Shown here: piece by piece, positions 51,507 to 59,994 of the stretch
Layout: each line of letters begins with the position of its first letter
How positions within the stretch are numbered: the first letter of the stretch is position 1
Source of the DNA: Chloroflexi bacterium 54-19
GTDB lineage: Bacteria > Chloroflexota > Chloroflexia > Chloroheliales > Chloroheliaceae
Direction: 5' to 3'
Assembly (NCBI GenBank): GCA_001898225.1
Contig: MKTJ01000072.1
Coordinates: 124,001 to 188,000, forward strand
DNA: 64,000 nucleotides
Program-made: the position numbers and the translations under genes
Notes under the pieces: generated by a model
Database searches by the model: none
Told to the model about the DNA's origin: nothing
What the model saw: only the letters and a program-made list of their open reading frames with translations

Positions 51507-52433
51507 TTATTCAAAGGCGGCCCGCAATGCGGTGACTGTATCATCAAGGGACTGTTTGGAAGGTTCAATCAGGGTGGTAAGCAGGTAAAAGCCGTGCAAG
51601 ACCCCAGGGTAGCGGCGCGCCGTGGCCGTAACCCCGGCCTCCCGCAACCGGGCCGCGTAAGCCTCGCCCTCATCCCGCAAGGGGTCAAATTCGGCTGTTA
51701 TTACCAGGGCCGGAGGCAGTCCGCCCAGGTCGGAGGCGGTTGCCGGCAGGCAGTAGGGGTTTTGGCGGTCGGCTTCGCTCTGCATGTACTGTTCGGCACA
51801 CCACTGAATATCAAGCTGAGTCAGGCCGTAGTCTTTACCCAGTTCTTGCATAGAAGGAGAACCGGGTATCGGATATTCGAGCAGGGGATAGACTAAAACC
51901 TGGAAGGCCAGGGCCGGGCCACCCCGGTCACGGGCCAGTAGGGCCAATCCCGCCGCCAGGTTAGCCCCGGCGCTCTCCCCTAAAATAGCAATCCGGGCCG
52001 GGTCGCCCCCAAATTCCGCGGCGTGCCGGGTCGCCCAGACCAGGGCGGCATAACAATCTTCCAGGGGGACCGGGAATTTATTTTCAGGGGCCAGCCGGTA
52101 CTCTACCGAGATACAGATACAGTCGGCCCGGTTGGTGAGGGCCCGGCAAATATTATCAAAAACCTCGATGGTACCCGCGACCATACCGCCCCCGTGAAAA
52201 CAGAGTACAACCGGGCGCGGGGTAGAGTTTTCCGGCCAGTAAAGGCGGACCGGAATTGTTCCGGCAGGGCCGGGAATTTCGCGGTCTTCGACTTTATATA
52301 TTTCTTCCGGCTGACCCAGCATCGGGATCATTGCTACATTCGCCTGGCGAATAACTTCAAGAGGCAGGTCGCGGGTTGGCGGTACATTGACCGAATTTTC
52401 GAGCATTTGCTTGAATATTGGATGAATTGACAT
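51507..52433 (-). CDS. Alpha/beta hydrolase, HSL-type esterase
   Basis: This 308-residue esterase is of the hormone-sensitive-lipase group. The HGGG oxyanion motif is at 80-83, the nucleophile GESAGAN has Ser 154, and the acid and His appear in FDPLRDEG and LHGFY. The start is the ATG at 52433 with AAGGA upstream; a longer frame to 52511 has none. It lies 105 nt after the DppF-like gene and 20 nt before the CocE-like hydrolase, likely one transcript. The substrate is probably a short-chain ester. Confidence 0.9.
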   Translation of the reverse strand: MSIHPIFKQMLENSVNVPPTRDLPLEVIRQANVAMIPMLGQPEEIYKVEDREIPGPAGTIPVRLYWPENSTPRPVVLCFHGGGMVAGTIEVFDNICRALTNRADCICISVEYRLAPENKFPVPLEDCYAALVWATRHAAEFGGDPARIAILGESAGANLAAGLALLARDRGGPALAFQVLVYPLLEYPIPGSPSMQELGKDYGLTQLDIQWCAEQYMQSEADRQNPYCLPATASDLGGLPPALVITAEFDPLRDEGEAYAARLREAGVTATARRYPGVLHGFYLLTTLIEPSKQSLDDTVTALRAAFE

Positions 52434-52538
52434 AGGTTTTCCTTCTTTCACAATTGGGGTGGGTAAAATCTGCCCGTACCGAAAAATCCTGGCAATTTTT
52501 AAAAAAACCACAAGAATAATCTTTTTAATTTCTACCGT

Positions 52539-53552
52539 TTAGCCTGGATTGGCCGAACTTTTCCACTCCGGGTAGCGGTGACATGCAGTCAAACCCCCAT
52601 TTTCGGTTTTGACCAGGGGTGGCCGGGTGGCCCGGCAAACTTCCCGGACGTAAGGACAACGACCGGCGAACGGGCAGCCCTGGCCGGTCGGACCACTCAC
52701 CTCCGCGCGCGCTTTCGGGGAGGCAGCGCGGACTTTTTCTTCCTCGGCCCGGCGCTGGCGTTGCGCCTGGGGGTCAGGCAGCGGGGCTGAATTAACCAGT
52801 TCCCTGGTGTAAGGGTGAGCCGGGTTCTCGGTGACCGCCGCAGTCAGGCCGGTTTCCATCACCTGGCCCTGGTAGAGCACAACTACCCGCTCCGTGATAA
52901 ACCGCACTACTGCAATATCATGCGAGATAAAAAGGTAACTGAGGCCCTGGCCTTTTTGCAGTTCGAGTAACAAATTGAGAATCTGGGCCTGGACGGAAAG
53001 GTCCAGGGCGCTAACCGCCTCGTCGCAAATGACCAGTTCCGGGTGAAGCATCAGGGCGCGGGCGATAGCAATCCGCTGGCGCTGGCCGCCGGAGAACTGG
53101 GCCGGGTAGCGGTTAGCGGCTTCGTGGGGCAACCCCACCCGCTCCAGGGCCTCGGCTACGCGCTGCCGCAACTTTTCGCCTCGTTCTTCACCCTGGGCCT
53201 GTAACGGTTCGGCCAGGGTACGGCCTACCGTCAGGTAGGGATTGAGCGAACTGTTAGGGTCTTGAAAGACTACCTGTAAATTGCGGCTTAAAGGACGCCG
53301 TGCGCGCCGGTCGAGGTTGGTAATATCTTTGCCGCTCAATTTGATAACGCCGGAATGGACCGGGGTCATTCCCAGGATAGCCTTGGCAATGGTGGACTTG
53401 CCCGACCCCGACTCTCCCACTAGTCCCAGGGTGGTGCCGGGTAAGATTTCAAAGCTGACCCCGTCCGTGGCTTTCAAGGTCTGCCTGCTCCGGCGCCGTT
53501 TGTAATGGACCTCCAGGTTCCGCACTTCCAATAATGGTTGAAGCTGGCTCAT
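52539..53552 (-). CDS. Peptide ABC transporter ATP-binding protein (DppF-like)
   Basis: This 337-residue ATPase carries Walker A GESGSGKST, VFQDPNSSLNP, the signature FSGGQRQR, Walker B LVICDEAVSALD, and the oligopeptide C-terminal domain with GCPFAGRCPYVREVC. Walker B ends in DEA, as in the OppF/DppF branch. It overlaps the fused DppC-DppD gene by 4 nt (ATGA), so translation is coupled. It pairs with the ATPase half of that fusion to power peptide uptake. Confidence 0.93.
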   Translation of the reverse strand: MSQLQPLLEVRNLEVHYKRRRSRQTLKATDGVSFEILPGTTLGLVGESGSGKSTIAKAILGMTPVHSGVIKLSGKDITNLDRRARRPLSRNLQVVFQDPNSSLNPYLTVGRTLAEPLQAQGEERGEKLRQRVAEALERVGLPHEAANRYPAQFSGGQRQRIAIARALMLHPELVICDEAVSALDLSVQAQILNLLLELQKGQGLSYLFISHDIAVVRFITERVVVLYQGQVMETGLTAAVTENPAHPYTRELVNSAPLPDPQAQRQRRAEEEKVRAASPKARAEVSGPTGQGCPFAGRCPYVREVCRATRPPLVKTENGGLTACHRYPEWKSSANPG

Positions 53553-55504
53553 AAAAGCTCCTTCTCGACAAGTTCACCCAGCCGGATACACCGGCTTAGC
53601 CGTCCCTGGCCCGTTTCGACCAGGGGGATAAACCGGGTGGTACATTCAGGCTGAGCATAGGGGCAGCGAGGCGCGAACCGGCAACCGGGCGGCCAGTTAC
53701 CGGGGGAAGGCACCCGCCCTGGAATGACCTGTAAAGGCTGGCCGGGTTGGGCCTTGGCCGGGTTGGCCCTGAGCAGCCCCTGGGAGTAGGGGTTCAGAGG
53801 CCGCCGGAACAACTCGTAGACCCCCGCGTCCTCAAAGACCTGCCCGGCGTACATTACAAATACCCGGTCGCAGATGTCGGCCACGACCCCGAAGTTGTGC
53901 GTGACGAGCAGGATTGCCATGCCGGTTTCCTGCTGAACTTTGCGGAACAGGGCCAGGATTTCTTTCTGGACCGTTACGTCGAGGGCCGTTGTCGGCTCGT
54001 CCGCAACCAGGAGGCGGGGCCGACCGGCCAGGGCCATTGCCAGGGCTACCCGCTGGGCCATCCCGCCGGATAGTTCGTGAGGATAAGATTTTAAGACCCT
54101 GGCCGGGTCGGGCAACTGGACCTGGTTTAGTAATTCCAGGCAGCGAGCTTTAAGTTTGGGGCCGCTTACCCGGTCGTGCCGCCGCACCAGTTCGCCAAGC
54201 TGGCTGCCGACCGTGAAAGTCGGGTCAAGGCTCGAAAGCGGTTCCTGGGAGACCAGGCCTAGAGTGGTGCCGCGCAACCGGTCAAATTCCCGGTCGTTGA
54301 GGGCCACCAGGTCGCGGCCCTCGAAAAAGACCTGCCCACCGGTCAAACGGGCCGCGCCGGGTAACAACCGCAGGATTGCCAGGGCCGTTATGCTTTTTCC
54401 GGCCCCCGACTCTCCCATTAAGCCGACCGTCTCGCCCGGTCTTACATCAAAACTGACCCCGTCAACAATGCGGGTCTGGTTTTTCCGGTTAGAAAAGACG
54501 ACCGACAGGTCGCGGACGGCCAGCAGAGCGTCCGGCGCGGGGAGTTGGGCATCTTTAACCGGAGCAACCGGGGTCGGCGGGCCCACCGGTAAGACCGGCT
54601 CGGCCATAGCCGCCACCTGGTTTACGTTCGCGCTGGAGTCTCGCAAGGCATTACCAAAGAGGATCAGCGCCAGGACCGTGAGGGCTACCAGGCCACCGGG
54701 CGGGACCAGCAGCCAGGGGTGGCTGGTAATCTGGGTCGCCGCTACCGCTACCATCTGCCCCCAATCAGGCTGGCCAGGGCTGGCAGTGAGGCCCAGGTAA
54801 CCGAGGGCCACCACGAAATGCAAGGCGCTGGCGGCTACGAACGACGCCTGGATGATTGCGGTTCGCAGGACGGCTGTCAGGATATGCCGGGCCATAATTT
54901 GCAGCTCGGACACCCCCGAAATGCGGGCCGCGGCCACGAAATCGGCCTCTCGCAAGGGTAAAGTCACTCCCCGGATAATCCGGGCGATACCGGGCGAAAT
55001 CAGCAGGCCGAAACCTATCATCGAAACGTGCGAATTATTGGGAAAAAGCGACAGGATGACCAGCACCAGGATTATGGCCGGGATGGCTAAAATCGCGTCG
55101 GTAATCGCGCTCATTACCCGGTCGAAAATTCCGCCCAGGTAGCCGCTCAGGATGCCCAGCGGAATCGCTACCACCAGCACCGTCAAAATTCCTTCGAGGA
55201 CGCCGATTTCTATCTGTAACCCGCCATAGAGCAGGCGGGTCAGCACGTCCCGGCCCAGTTCATCCGCCCCTAAAAGGTGCTTGGCGGTGGGGCCGCTAAA
55301 AGCATTCGGCAGGTCGAGGGCAGTCGGCTGATAAGGCGCTATCAGCGGCGCGGCCAGGGAGGCCAGGATAATCACCAGCAAAAAACCACCGGTAACCAGG
55401 GCCAGCGGCTTGCGTACCAGGGTCTTTAACAACAGCCAGCGCGGCGGACGCGTGCCTGGACCGGTCGTGACTACGGGACCGGGAGTTATCACGTCATTAC
55501 TCAT
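53549..55504 (-). CDS. Fused peptide ABC transporter permease-ATPase (DppC-DppD)
   Basis: This one 651-residue protein joins two subunits that are normally separate. Residues 1-290 are a DppC-like permease with six helices, LGADELGRDVLTRLLYG and an EAA loop (AAARISGVSELQIMARHIL). Residues 290-325 are a Pro/Ala-rich linker. Residues 325-651 are a DppD-like ATPase with GESGAGKS, LSGGMAQR, LLVADEPTTALD and the GCRFAPRCPYAQPEC cluster. The fusion is continuous in frame with no stop. It overlaps both neighbouring genes by 4 nt. A fixed stoichiometry of permease and ATPase is the likely effect. Confidence 0.93.
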   Translation of the reverse strand: MSNDVITPGPVVTTGPGTRPPRWLLLKTLVRKPLALVTGGFLLVIILASLAAPLIAPYQPTALDLPNAFSGPTAKHLLGADELGRDVLTRLLYGGLQIEIGVLEGILTVLVVAIPLGILSGYLGGIFDRVMSAITDAILAIPAIILVLVILSLFPNNSHVSMIGFGLLISPGIARIIRGVTLPLREADFVAAARISGVSELQIMARHILTAVLRTAIIQASFVAASALHFVVALGYLGLTASPGQPDWGQMVAVAATQITSHPWLLVPPGGLVALTVLALILFGNALRDSSANVNQVAAMAEPVLPVGPPTPVAPVKDAQLPAPDALLAVRDLSVVFSNRKNQTRIVDGVSFDVRPGETVGLMGESGAGKSITALAILRLLPGAARLTGGQVFFEGRDLVALNDREFDRLRGTTLGLVSQEPLSSLDPTFTVGSQLGELVRRHDRVSGPKLKARCLELLNQVQLPDPARVLKSYPHELSGGMAQRVALAMALAGRPRLLVADEPTTALDVTVQKEILALFRKVQQETGMAILLVTHNFGVVADICDRVFVMYAGQVFEDAGVYELFRRPLNPYSQGLLRANPAKAQPGQPLQVIPGRVPSPGNWPPGCRFAPRCPYAQPECTTRFIPLVETGQGRLSRCIRLGELVEKELL

Positions 55505-56442
55505 GCTACTCTTACCCTCGGATTGAGCCAGGCATAGGCCAGGTCTACCAGCAGATTTACCACAATCACGATTACGGTGAAGTAAAAGACGACCCCCTGG
55601 ATGATGGGAAGGTCGTGGCGGGAGGTTGCCTGGACGGCCAGCCCGCCTAATCCAGGCAGGGCAAAGACCGTTTCCACGATAACCGTGCCGCTCAAAAGGC
55701 CGACAAAGGTCAGGCCCACCACGGTAACAATCGGGATGGCGGCGTTACGCAGGATATGCCGGAACAGGATTGAAGCCGGGGAAGCGCCCCCGGCTCTTAG
55801 GGTCTGGATAAAAGGCCGGTCCAGCACTTCGAGGACGGCGTTCCGGGTTTGCTGAGCCAGCACGCCAATAATCGGGGCTGAAAGGACCAGCACCGGCAGC
55901 ACCAGGCTGCGCAACCAATCCCCCGGCGAAGTGGCCGGGTCTACATAGCCGATTGCCGGTAGCCAGTGTAAACCGATAGAAAAAATCGCCACCAGCACCA
56001 GGGCCAGCCAGAAGTTTGGCAGGGCAAAACCGAGCAGCGAGACGGTATCTACAATGGTTGCCAGGAACCCTCGTCGCAGGGCGCTCGCCAACCCCAGCCC
56101 GACCCCGACCAGGGTGGAGACCAGGGTCGTGCCGAGGACGAGCGAGAGCGTGACCCCTACCCGGCTGTTAAGAATGGCTACAACCGGCTCCTGGTTGAAA
56201 ATCGAAGTGCCAAGGTTGCCCTGGACAATATCTCCCAGCCAGTCGCCGTACCTGACCAGCAAAGGCTGGGTCAGACCAAGCTGTTCGCGCACCCGCTGGT
56301 ATTCTTCGGGGGTATGGTTTTGGCCCAGGATCACCACCGCCGGGTCACCCGGTGTGAACGAAACCAGGAAAAAGGTCAGGGCTGTCACGAAAAAGAGCAG
56401 TGGCAGCGATACCAGCAGGCGATAGCCAATGATTTTGAACAT
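55501..56442 (-). CDS. Peptide ABC transporter permease (DppB-like)
   Basis: This 313-residue permease starts FKIIGYRLLVSLPLLFFVTALTFFLVSFTPGDPAVVILG, the DppB hallmark. About six helices follow, with the EAA loop VLEVLDRPFIQTLRAGGASPASILFRHILRNAAIP. AAAGGAG lies 6 nt before the ATG. The gene follows the binding-protein gene by 91 nt, a gap containing two strong hairpins. Confidence 0.93.
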   Translation of the reverse strand: MFKIIGYRLLVSLPLLFFVTALTFFLVSFTPGDPAVVILGQNHTPEEYQRVREQLGLTQPLLVRYGDWLGDIVQGNLGTSIFNQEPVVAILNSRVGVTLSLVLGTTLVSTLVGVGLGLASALRRGFLATIVDTVSLLGFALPNFWLALVLVAIFSIGLHWLPAIGYVDPATSPGDWLRSLVLPVLVLSAPIIGVLAQQTRNAVLEVLDRPFIQTLRAGGASPASILFRHILRNAAIPIVTVVGLTFVGLLSGTVIVETVFALPGLGGLAVQATSRHDLPIIQGVVFYFTVIVIVVNLLVDLAYAWLNPRVRVA

Positions 56443-56470
56443 CTAAAACTCCTTTGGTGATAGATACTGC

Positions 56471-56526
56471 CCCTGGACCCAGGGCCGTGACGCCGGCAAG
56501 CGGCAAGCCTTTTACCGGCGTCACGG
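56471..56526 (-). other. Two hairpins in the gap after the binding-protein gene
   Basis: CCGTGACGCCGG (56485-56496) and CCGGCGTCACGG (56515-56526) form a perfect 12-bp stem. Right beside it CCCTGG and CCAGGG (56471-56484) form a second perfect stem with a 2-nt loop. There is no U-tract. Like the hairpin at 21025, it probably stabilises the binding-protein mRNA and lowers downstream expression. Confidence 0.7.
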
Positions 56527-56533
56527 GAGCAGT

Positions 56534-58237
56534 CTACTGGGCCGGAACTATATTTAAGATGTTCGGGGAAGCTTCGGTCGCGGTCGGTGTGACCCCGCTA
56601 ATTTTAGGACTGTAGAGAAAATACAACTTGGTGGCGAGGACCGGCACGAACCAGGCTTGCTCGGTTATATACTTGTTGACTTGCTTGGCAACAGGTCCCG
56701 CCTGGGTGGCATCCGTAGCGGCCAGTTTTTCAATGATAGCCTGCAAGTCCGGCACCGGGGTTTTGCTGGGATTCCAGGCCGAACCCGGTTTGAAGCAGCA
56801 GTTATAGGTTATCAGGGTCGGGGTAGTAGCGCCTAACCCTGCTACCGCCACGCCGTACTTGCCGGAACTAAGCCCGGTGAGAAATTCGGCAACACTAGGT
56901 TTGCTGTCAATGGTGGTTTTGACACCGATAGCCTGCCAATAGCTCGCCACAGCCTGGGAGAGCGTATCGAAGCCGAGGAAGGGTGCCGACAGGATGGTCA
57001 ATTCAAACCCGTTGGCGAAACCGGCATCCGTCAGGAGTTGTTTGGCTTTTGCTACATCATAGTTGTAGTAACTGTCGAGCGTAGCGTCATAGCCGTCAGA
57101 ACCGGGCAAGAACTGGGTCGAAACCGGGCGGCCTTTGCCGCCGCCGAGCACCTTAGAAAGAGCGTCCTTGTCAATGGCATAGTTGAGCGCCTGCCGGACC
57201 CGCGCATCTTTGAGGGCCGGGACAATTTTCCCTTCCCGGTCCAGGAAATCGAGCCCCTGCACGTTCAGTTCAACCCCGGCCAGTTTCATCCCGGCGGTTT
57301 GCCCGGCGTCAATCACGGCGGTGTCGGCCGGGGCAATTAACTGGACCTGCCCGGCCTTCAGGGCGTCGAGGGCGGCCTGGGGATTGGCAACCACTTTCAG
57401 CACAATTTTGTTCCAGTGAATGGCGTTCGGGTTCCAGTAATTCGGGTTAGGCACATAGGTGTAGGTGTCGGCGGTTACGGTGCTTTTGGCATCGAGCATA
57501 TACGGACCCGTCCCGCAGGTAGCCGTACTGACCAGGGCCGGGTTAGCCGCCGCTGCCGGGCAGGCAATATCCCCGGTTATCCAGTTGCGAGTCAGGAAAC
57601 TCGGCAGCAGCGGGTTCCCCTGGACCAGGTGAATTTGCACGGTAAGCGGCCCGGTAGCTTCCGCCGAGTCCAGCCCGGTAGAGCCGGACCCATTGGTTTT
57701 CTTCTGAACATCAAACCAGGCTTTGACGGCGGCGGCATCAAAGGTGGAACCGTCGCTGAACTTTACATTGGGCCTGAGTTGCAGTTCCAGCGTCTTGAAG
57801 TCGTTACCGATCCACTTCCAGGCAGTTGCCATCAGCGGCTGGTAGTTGCCGTCCGCATCAAATTGCAGGAGCGAATCATAGGCGAGGGTCATGTAAGGTT
57901 CTTCGGTCGGTGTATTTTTGGTGGGGTCGAGGGAGGCTGGGTAAGCCGCGACGGCAATGGTGAGGGTCTGACCCCTGGGAGCCGCCGCACTGGTCGTGGT
58001 AGCAGCGACAGTTGTAGCAACCGAGGCAGCCGTTGTCGCAGCCGAGGCAGCCGTTGTCGCAGCAGCCGTCGTGGCTGCATTCCCGGTGGTAGCCGCCGGG
58101 GCTGTAGTTGGGCTGGCCTGGGCGGGGGCGGTTGTAGGGACGACCGGTGTTGCAGTGGTAGCATCACTTCCGCAGGCGGTCAGGGTAAGACTTGCCAGTA
58201 ATAAAACCAGCATAAATTTGGCAACTTTGCGCACCAT
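56534..58237 (-). CDS. Peptide ABC transporter substrate-binding lipoprotein
   Basis: This 567-residue SBP of the DppA/OppA family has a signal peptide with the lipobox LTLTAC and a very long Ala/Thr/Pro linker (about 25-85). The family start LTIAVAAYPASLDPTKNT follows, with YNYDVAKAKQLLTDAGFANGFEL near the C-terminal half. It binds peptides or another substrate outside the cell and delivers them to DppB and the fused DppC-DppD. The ATG at 58237 has AAAGGAG 6 nt upstream; an earlier in-frame start is not supported. Confidence 0.93.
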   Translation of the reverse strand: MVRKVAKFMLVLLLASLTLTACGSDATTATPVVPTTAPAQASPTTAPAATTGNAATTAAATTAASAATTAASVATTVAATTTSAAAPRGQTLTIAVAAYPASLDPTKNTPTEEPYMTLAYDSLLQFDADGNYQPLMATAWKWIGNDFKTLELQLRPNVKFSDGSTFDAAAVKAWFDVQKKTNGSGSTGLDSAEATGPLTVQIHLVQGNPLLPSFLTRNWITGDIACPAAAANPALVSTATCGTGPYMLDAKSTVTADTYTYVPNPNYWNPNAIHWNKIVLKVVANPQAALDALKAGQVQLIAPADTAVIDAGQTAGMKLAGVELNVQGLDFLDREGKIVPALKDARVRQALNYAIDKDALSKVLGGGKGRPVSTQFLPGSDGYDATLDSYYNYDVAKAKQLLTDAGFANGFELTILSAPFLGFDTLSQAVASYWQAIGVKTTIDSKPSVAEFLTGLSSGKYGVAVAGLGATTPTLITYNCCFKPGSAWNPSKTPVPDLQAIIEKLAATDATQAGPVAKQVNKYITEQAWFVPVLATKLYFLYSPKISGVTPTATEASPNILNIVPAQ

Positions 58238-58359
58238 AATTGTCTCCTTTAACAAAAAGGGGTTAAGTCCACTTCAGGAAACCACAGACATAGCACAGAG
58301 AAACAGTATTTTGCGTATTGTTTTTCAGGGACCTGCGTCCCGTGTCAGTATTACTACCC

Positions 58360-58386
58360 GGTACAGATTGTTGATTAACCTGTACC
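58360..58386. repeat. Inverted repeat upstream of the binding-protein gene
   Basis: GGTACAG and CTGTACC are perfect 7-bp arms with 13 nt between. It is located between the LacI operator and the binding-protein start. It may be a regulator site or a leader hairpin. A second perfect 7-bp hairpin (ACCGGGT/ACCCGGT, 58465-58481) may end the lacI transcript. Confidence 0.45.
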
Positions 58387-58438
58387 CCGCCTGGTTAGTT
58401 ATTCCCGGTCTGTCTAAAGAAAGGCTATTTCTTAATGA

Positions 58439-58465
58439 TGAAAGCTCTTACATTCAGGAGGTCAA
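58439..58465 (-). promoter_or_regulatory. LacI-type operator and -35 candidate of the second peptide operon
   Basis: TGAAAGCTCTTACA (58439-58452) is one base off the perfect palindrome at 59611 and fits the LacI/CcpA-type operator pattern. On the minus strand TTGACC (58465-58460) lies just upstream as a -35 candidate, so the operator would fall over the spacer and -10. The -10 itself is not clear. Confidence 0.65.
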
Positions 58466-58557
58466 CCGGGTCACACCCGGTGAGTTTAATGAACGGCAAG
58501 CTAGAGCAGCCTTTTGAAGCAGGGTTCTGGGTACGGGAACAGGCAGTTTGTTAATTG

Positions 58558-59562
58558 TCAGGCCGTAAACCGGCGGACCAGTTCTACGTTGCGCATCACT
58601 TTTTGATTTGGATACTCGTAATTTTCAATCTGGGACAACAAGATTTCGACAGCCCAGCGCCCCGACTCTTTCAGGGGCTGACGGATGGTGGTAAGTCCCA
58701 CAAATTTCGCGATTGAAATATCGTCGTAACCCATCACAGCCAGGTCGCCCGGCACGCTCAGACCTCGTTCGCGGGCGGCACTGATTACGGCAATAGCCAG
58801 GTTATCCGAAGCAGCAAAAATTGCCGTGGGTGGCTCCGGCAGGTCGAGCAACCGGTAGGCTTTTTCCTGCGCCTCGTCCATGTCCAGGCGGGTCAACCCG
58901 ACATAGCTATTCGGTAGCGCCACCCCGGCTTTTGCCAGGGTCTGCCGGAAATAGTCCAGCTTGGCGTTAGCCAGGCCATCGGCATAGTTTGGCAGGTAAG
59001 CGTCCCCTATAAATCCCAGGCGACGGTGGCCCATTTCCAACAAATATTCGGCCGCGACCCGCCCGCCCTCACCGTGGTCCAACAGGATGTGGTTCATGGT
59101 CGGGATGTAGGAAGTATGGGTATCGGCAAACTGGGCTACCGGAATCCGGCCAATCCTTAAACGCTGGGCCGCCGCCTCGCTAACCGGCATACCGATGATA
59201 ATCAAACCGTCCACGGTCCTGGTTAGGGCCAGGTTGGTCAGGTAGCCTTCTAGCTGGGCTGCTGAACCGATATTATAAATAACCGGTTCGTAGGGTTGGT
59301 CGGCCAGGGCATCGAGGATTCCGCGCAAACGGTCAACAATTGAATCCACAATCGATGGTGTCAGCACCCCGATGCGGCCCATCTCTTTACGGGCGCGGGT
59401 GACAGCTTCCAACTTTGGGACAAAACCAAGTTCATCAATAGCTTCCAGGACCCGCGCCCTGGTTTCTAACGAGACAGTATCTCGCCTATTAAGTACCCGC
59501 GAGACCGTGGCAATACTCACTCCGGCCCGTTTGGAGACATCGTAAATTGTCGCACCAGCCAT
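58558..59562 (-). CDS. LacI-family transcriptional regulator
   Basis: This 334-residue repressor has an N-terminal LacI HTH (TIYDVSKRAGVSIATVSRVLNRRDTVS, about 5-31) and hinge, and a periplasmic-binding-like effector domain (about 62-334) with GYDDISIAKFVGLTTIRQP near the end. The effector is usually a sugar. Here the gene sits upstream of a peptide-type ABC operon, so that transporter may in fact carry oligosaccharides. Operators at 59611 (own promoter) and 58439 (transporter) match each other. The ribosome site is weak. Confidence 0.92.
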   Translation of the reverse strand: MAGATIYDVSKRAGVSIATVSRVLNRRDTVSLETRARVLEAIDELGFVPKLEAVTRARKEMGRIGVLTPSIVDSIVDRLRGILDALADQPYEPVIYNIGSAAQLEGYLTNLALTRTVDGLIIIGMPVSEAAAQRLRIGRIPVAQFADTHTSYIPTMNHILLDHGEGGRVAAEYLLEMGHRRLGFIGDAYLPNYADGLANAKLDYFRQTLAKAGVALPNSYVGLTRLDMDEAQEKAYRLLDLPEPPTAIFAASDNLAIAVISAARERGLSVPGDLAVMGYDDISIAKFVGLTTIRQPLKESGRWAVEILLSQIENYEYPNQKVMRNVELVRRFTA

Positions 59563-59610
59563 TTTGTATCTTTAATTTTTTAATGGTTTGATGAAGAACT
59601 TCCAGAGAAA

Positions 59611-59652
59611 TGTAAGCTCTTACAGAGTAACTTTAAAACCAAATCCTGTCAA
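59611..59652 (-). promoter_or_regulatory. Promoter and LacI operator of the lacI-type gene
   Basis: On the minus strand TTGACA (59652-59647) and TACTCT (59629-59624) are 17 nt apart. Directly following is the perfect palindrome TGTAAG-CT-CTTACA (59624-59611), covering the start point. This predicts autorepression. The rest of 59563-59994 is AT-rich; TATACT at 59973-59978 may be the symporter's -10. Confidence 0.7.
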
Positions 59653-59994
59653 GAGGTAATTATTTAGGTCCTGGCAACAAAGAGCTTAAAAATTTCAGAA
59701 CCAAACCAATTAGCGACACCTTGAACTTCCTGGGCCAGATTTTGGTCGTCCGTCCGGGGCCTTTTCCTATTTTTCTTCGAACTGTCAATATATAATTTTA
59801 TTCACTTTTATATGGGCTCTAAGCCTTATGGCGGATTGACTCTATGTGCAGAATGTACTAAAATAAGTTATCTATTAACTGTATCGAATTACTCAACATA
59901 TATAAGATAAGATTTATTAACATTCCTCCACGGTACAGATAGAGGCTCAACTTAGAAGATAGAATAACTCTTTATACTATGAGGACCATACATT

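Noticed and set aside
59563..59994. T-box or SAM riboswitch upstream of the cystine-type symporter
   Set aside because: No T-box sequence, anti-terminator pair or conserved riboswitch core was seen; the -10 candidate leaves almost no leader.
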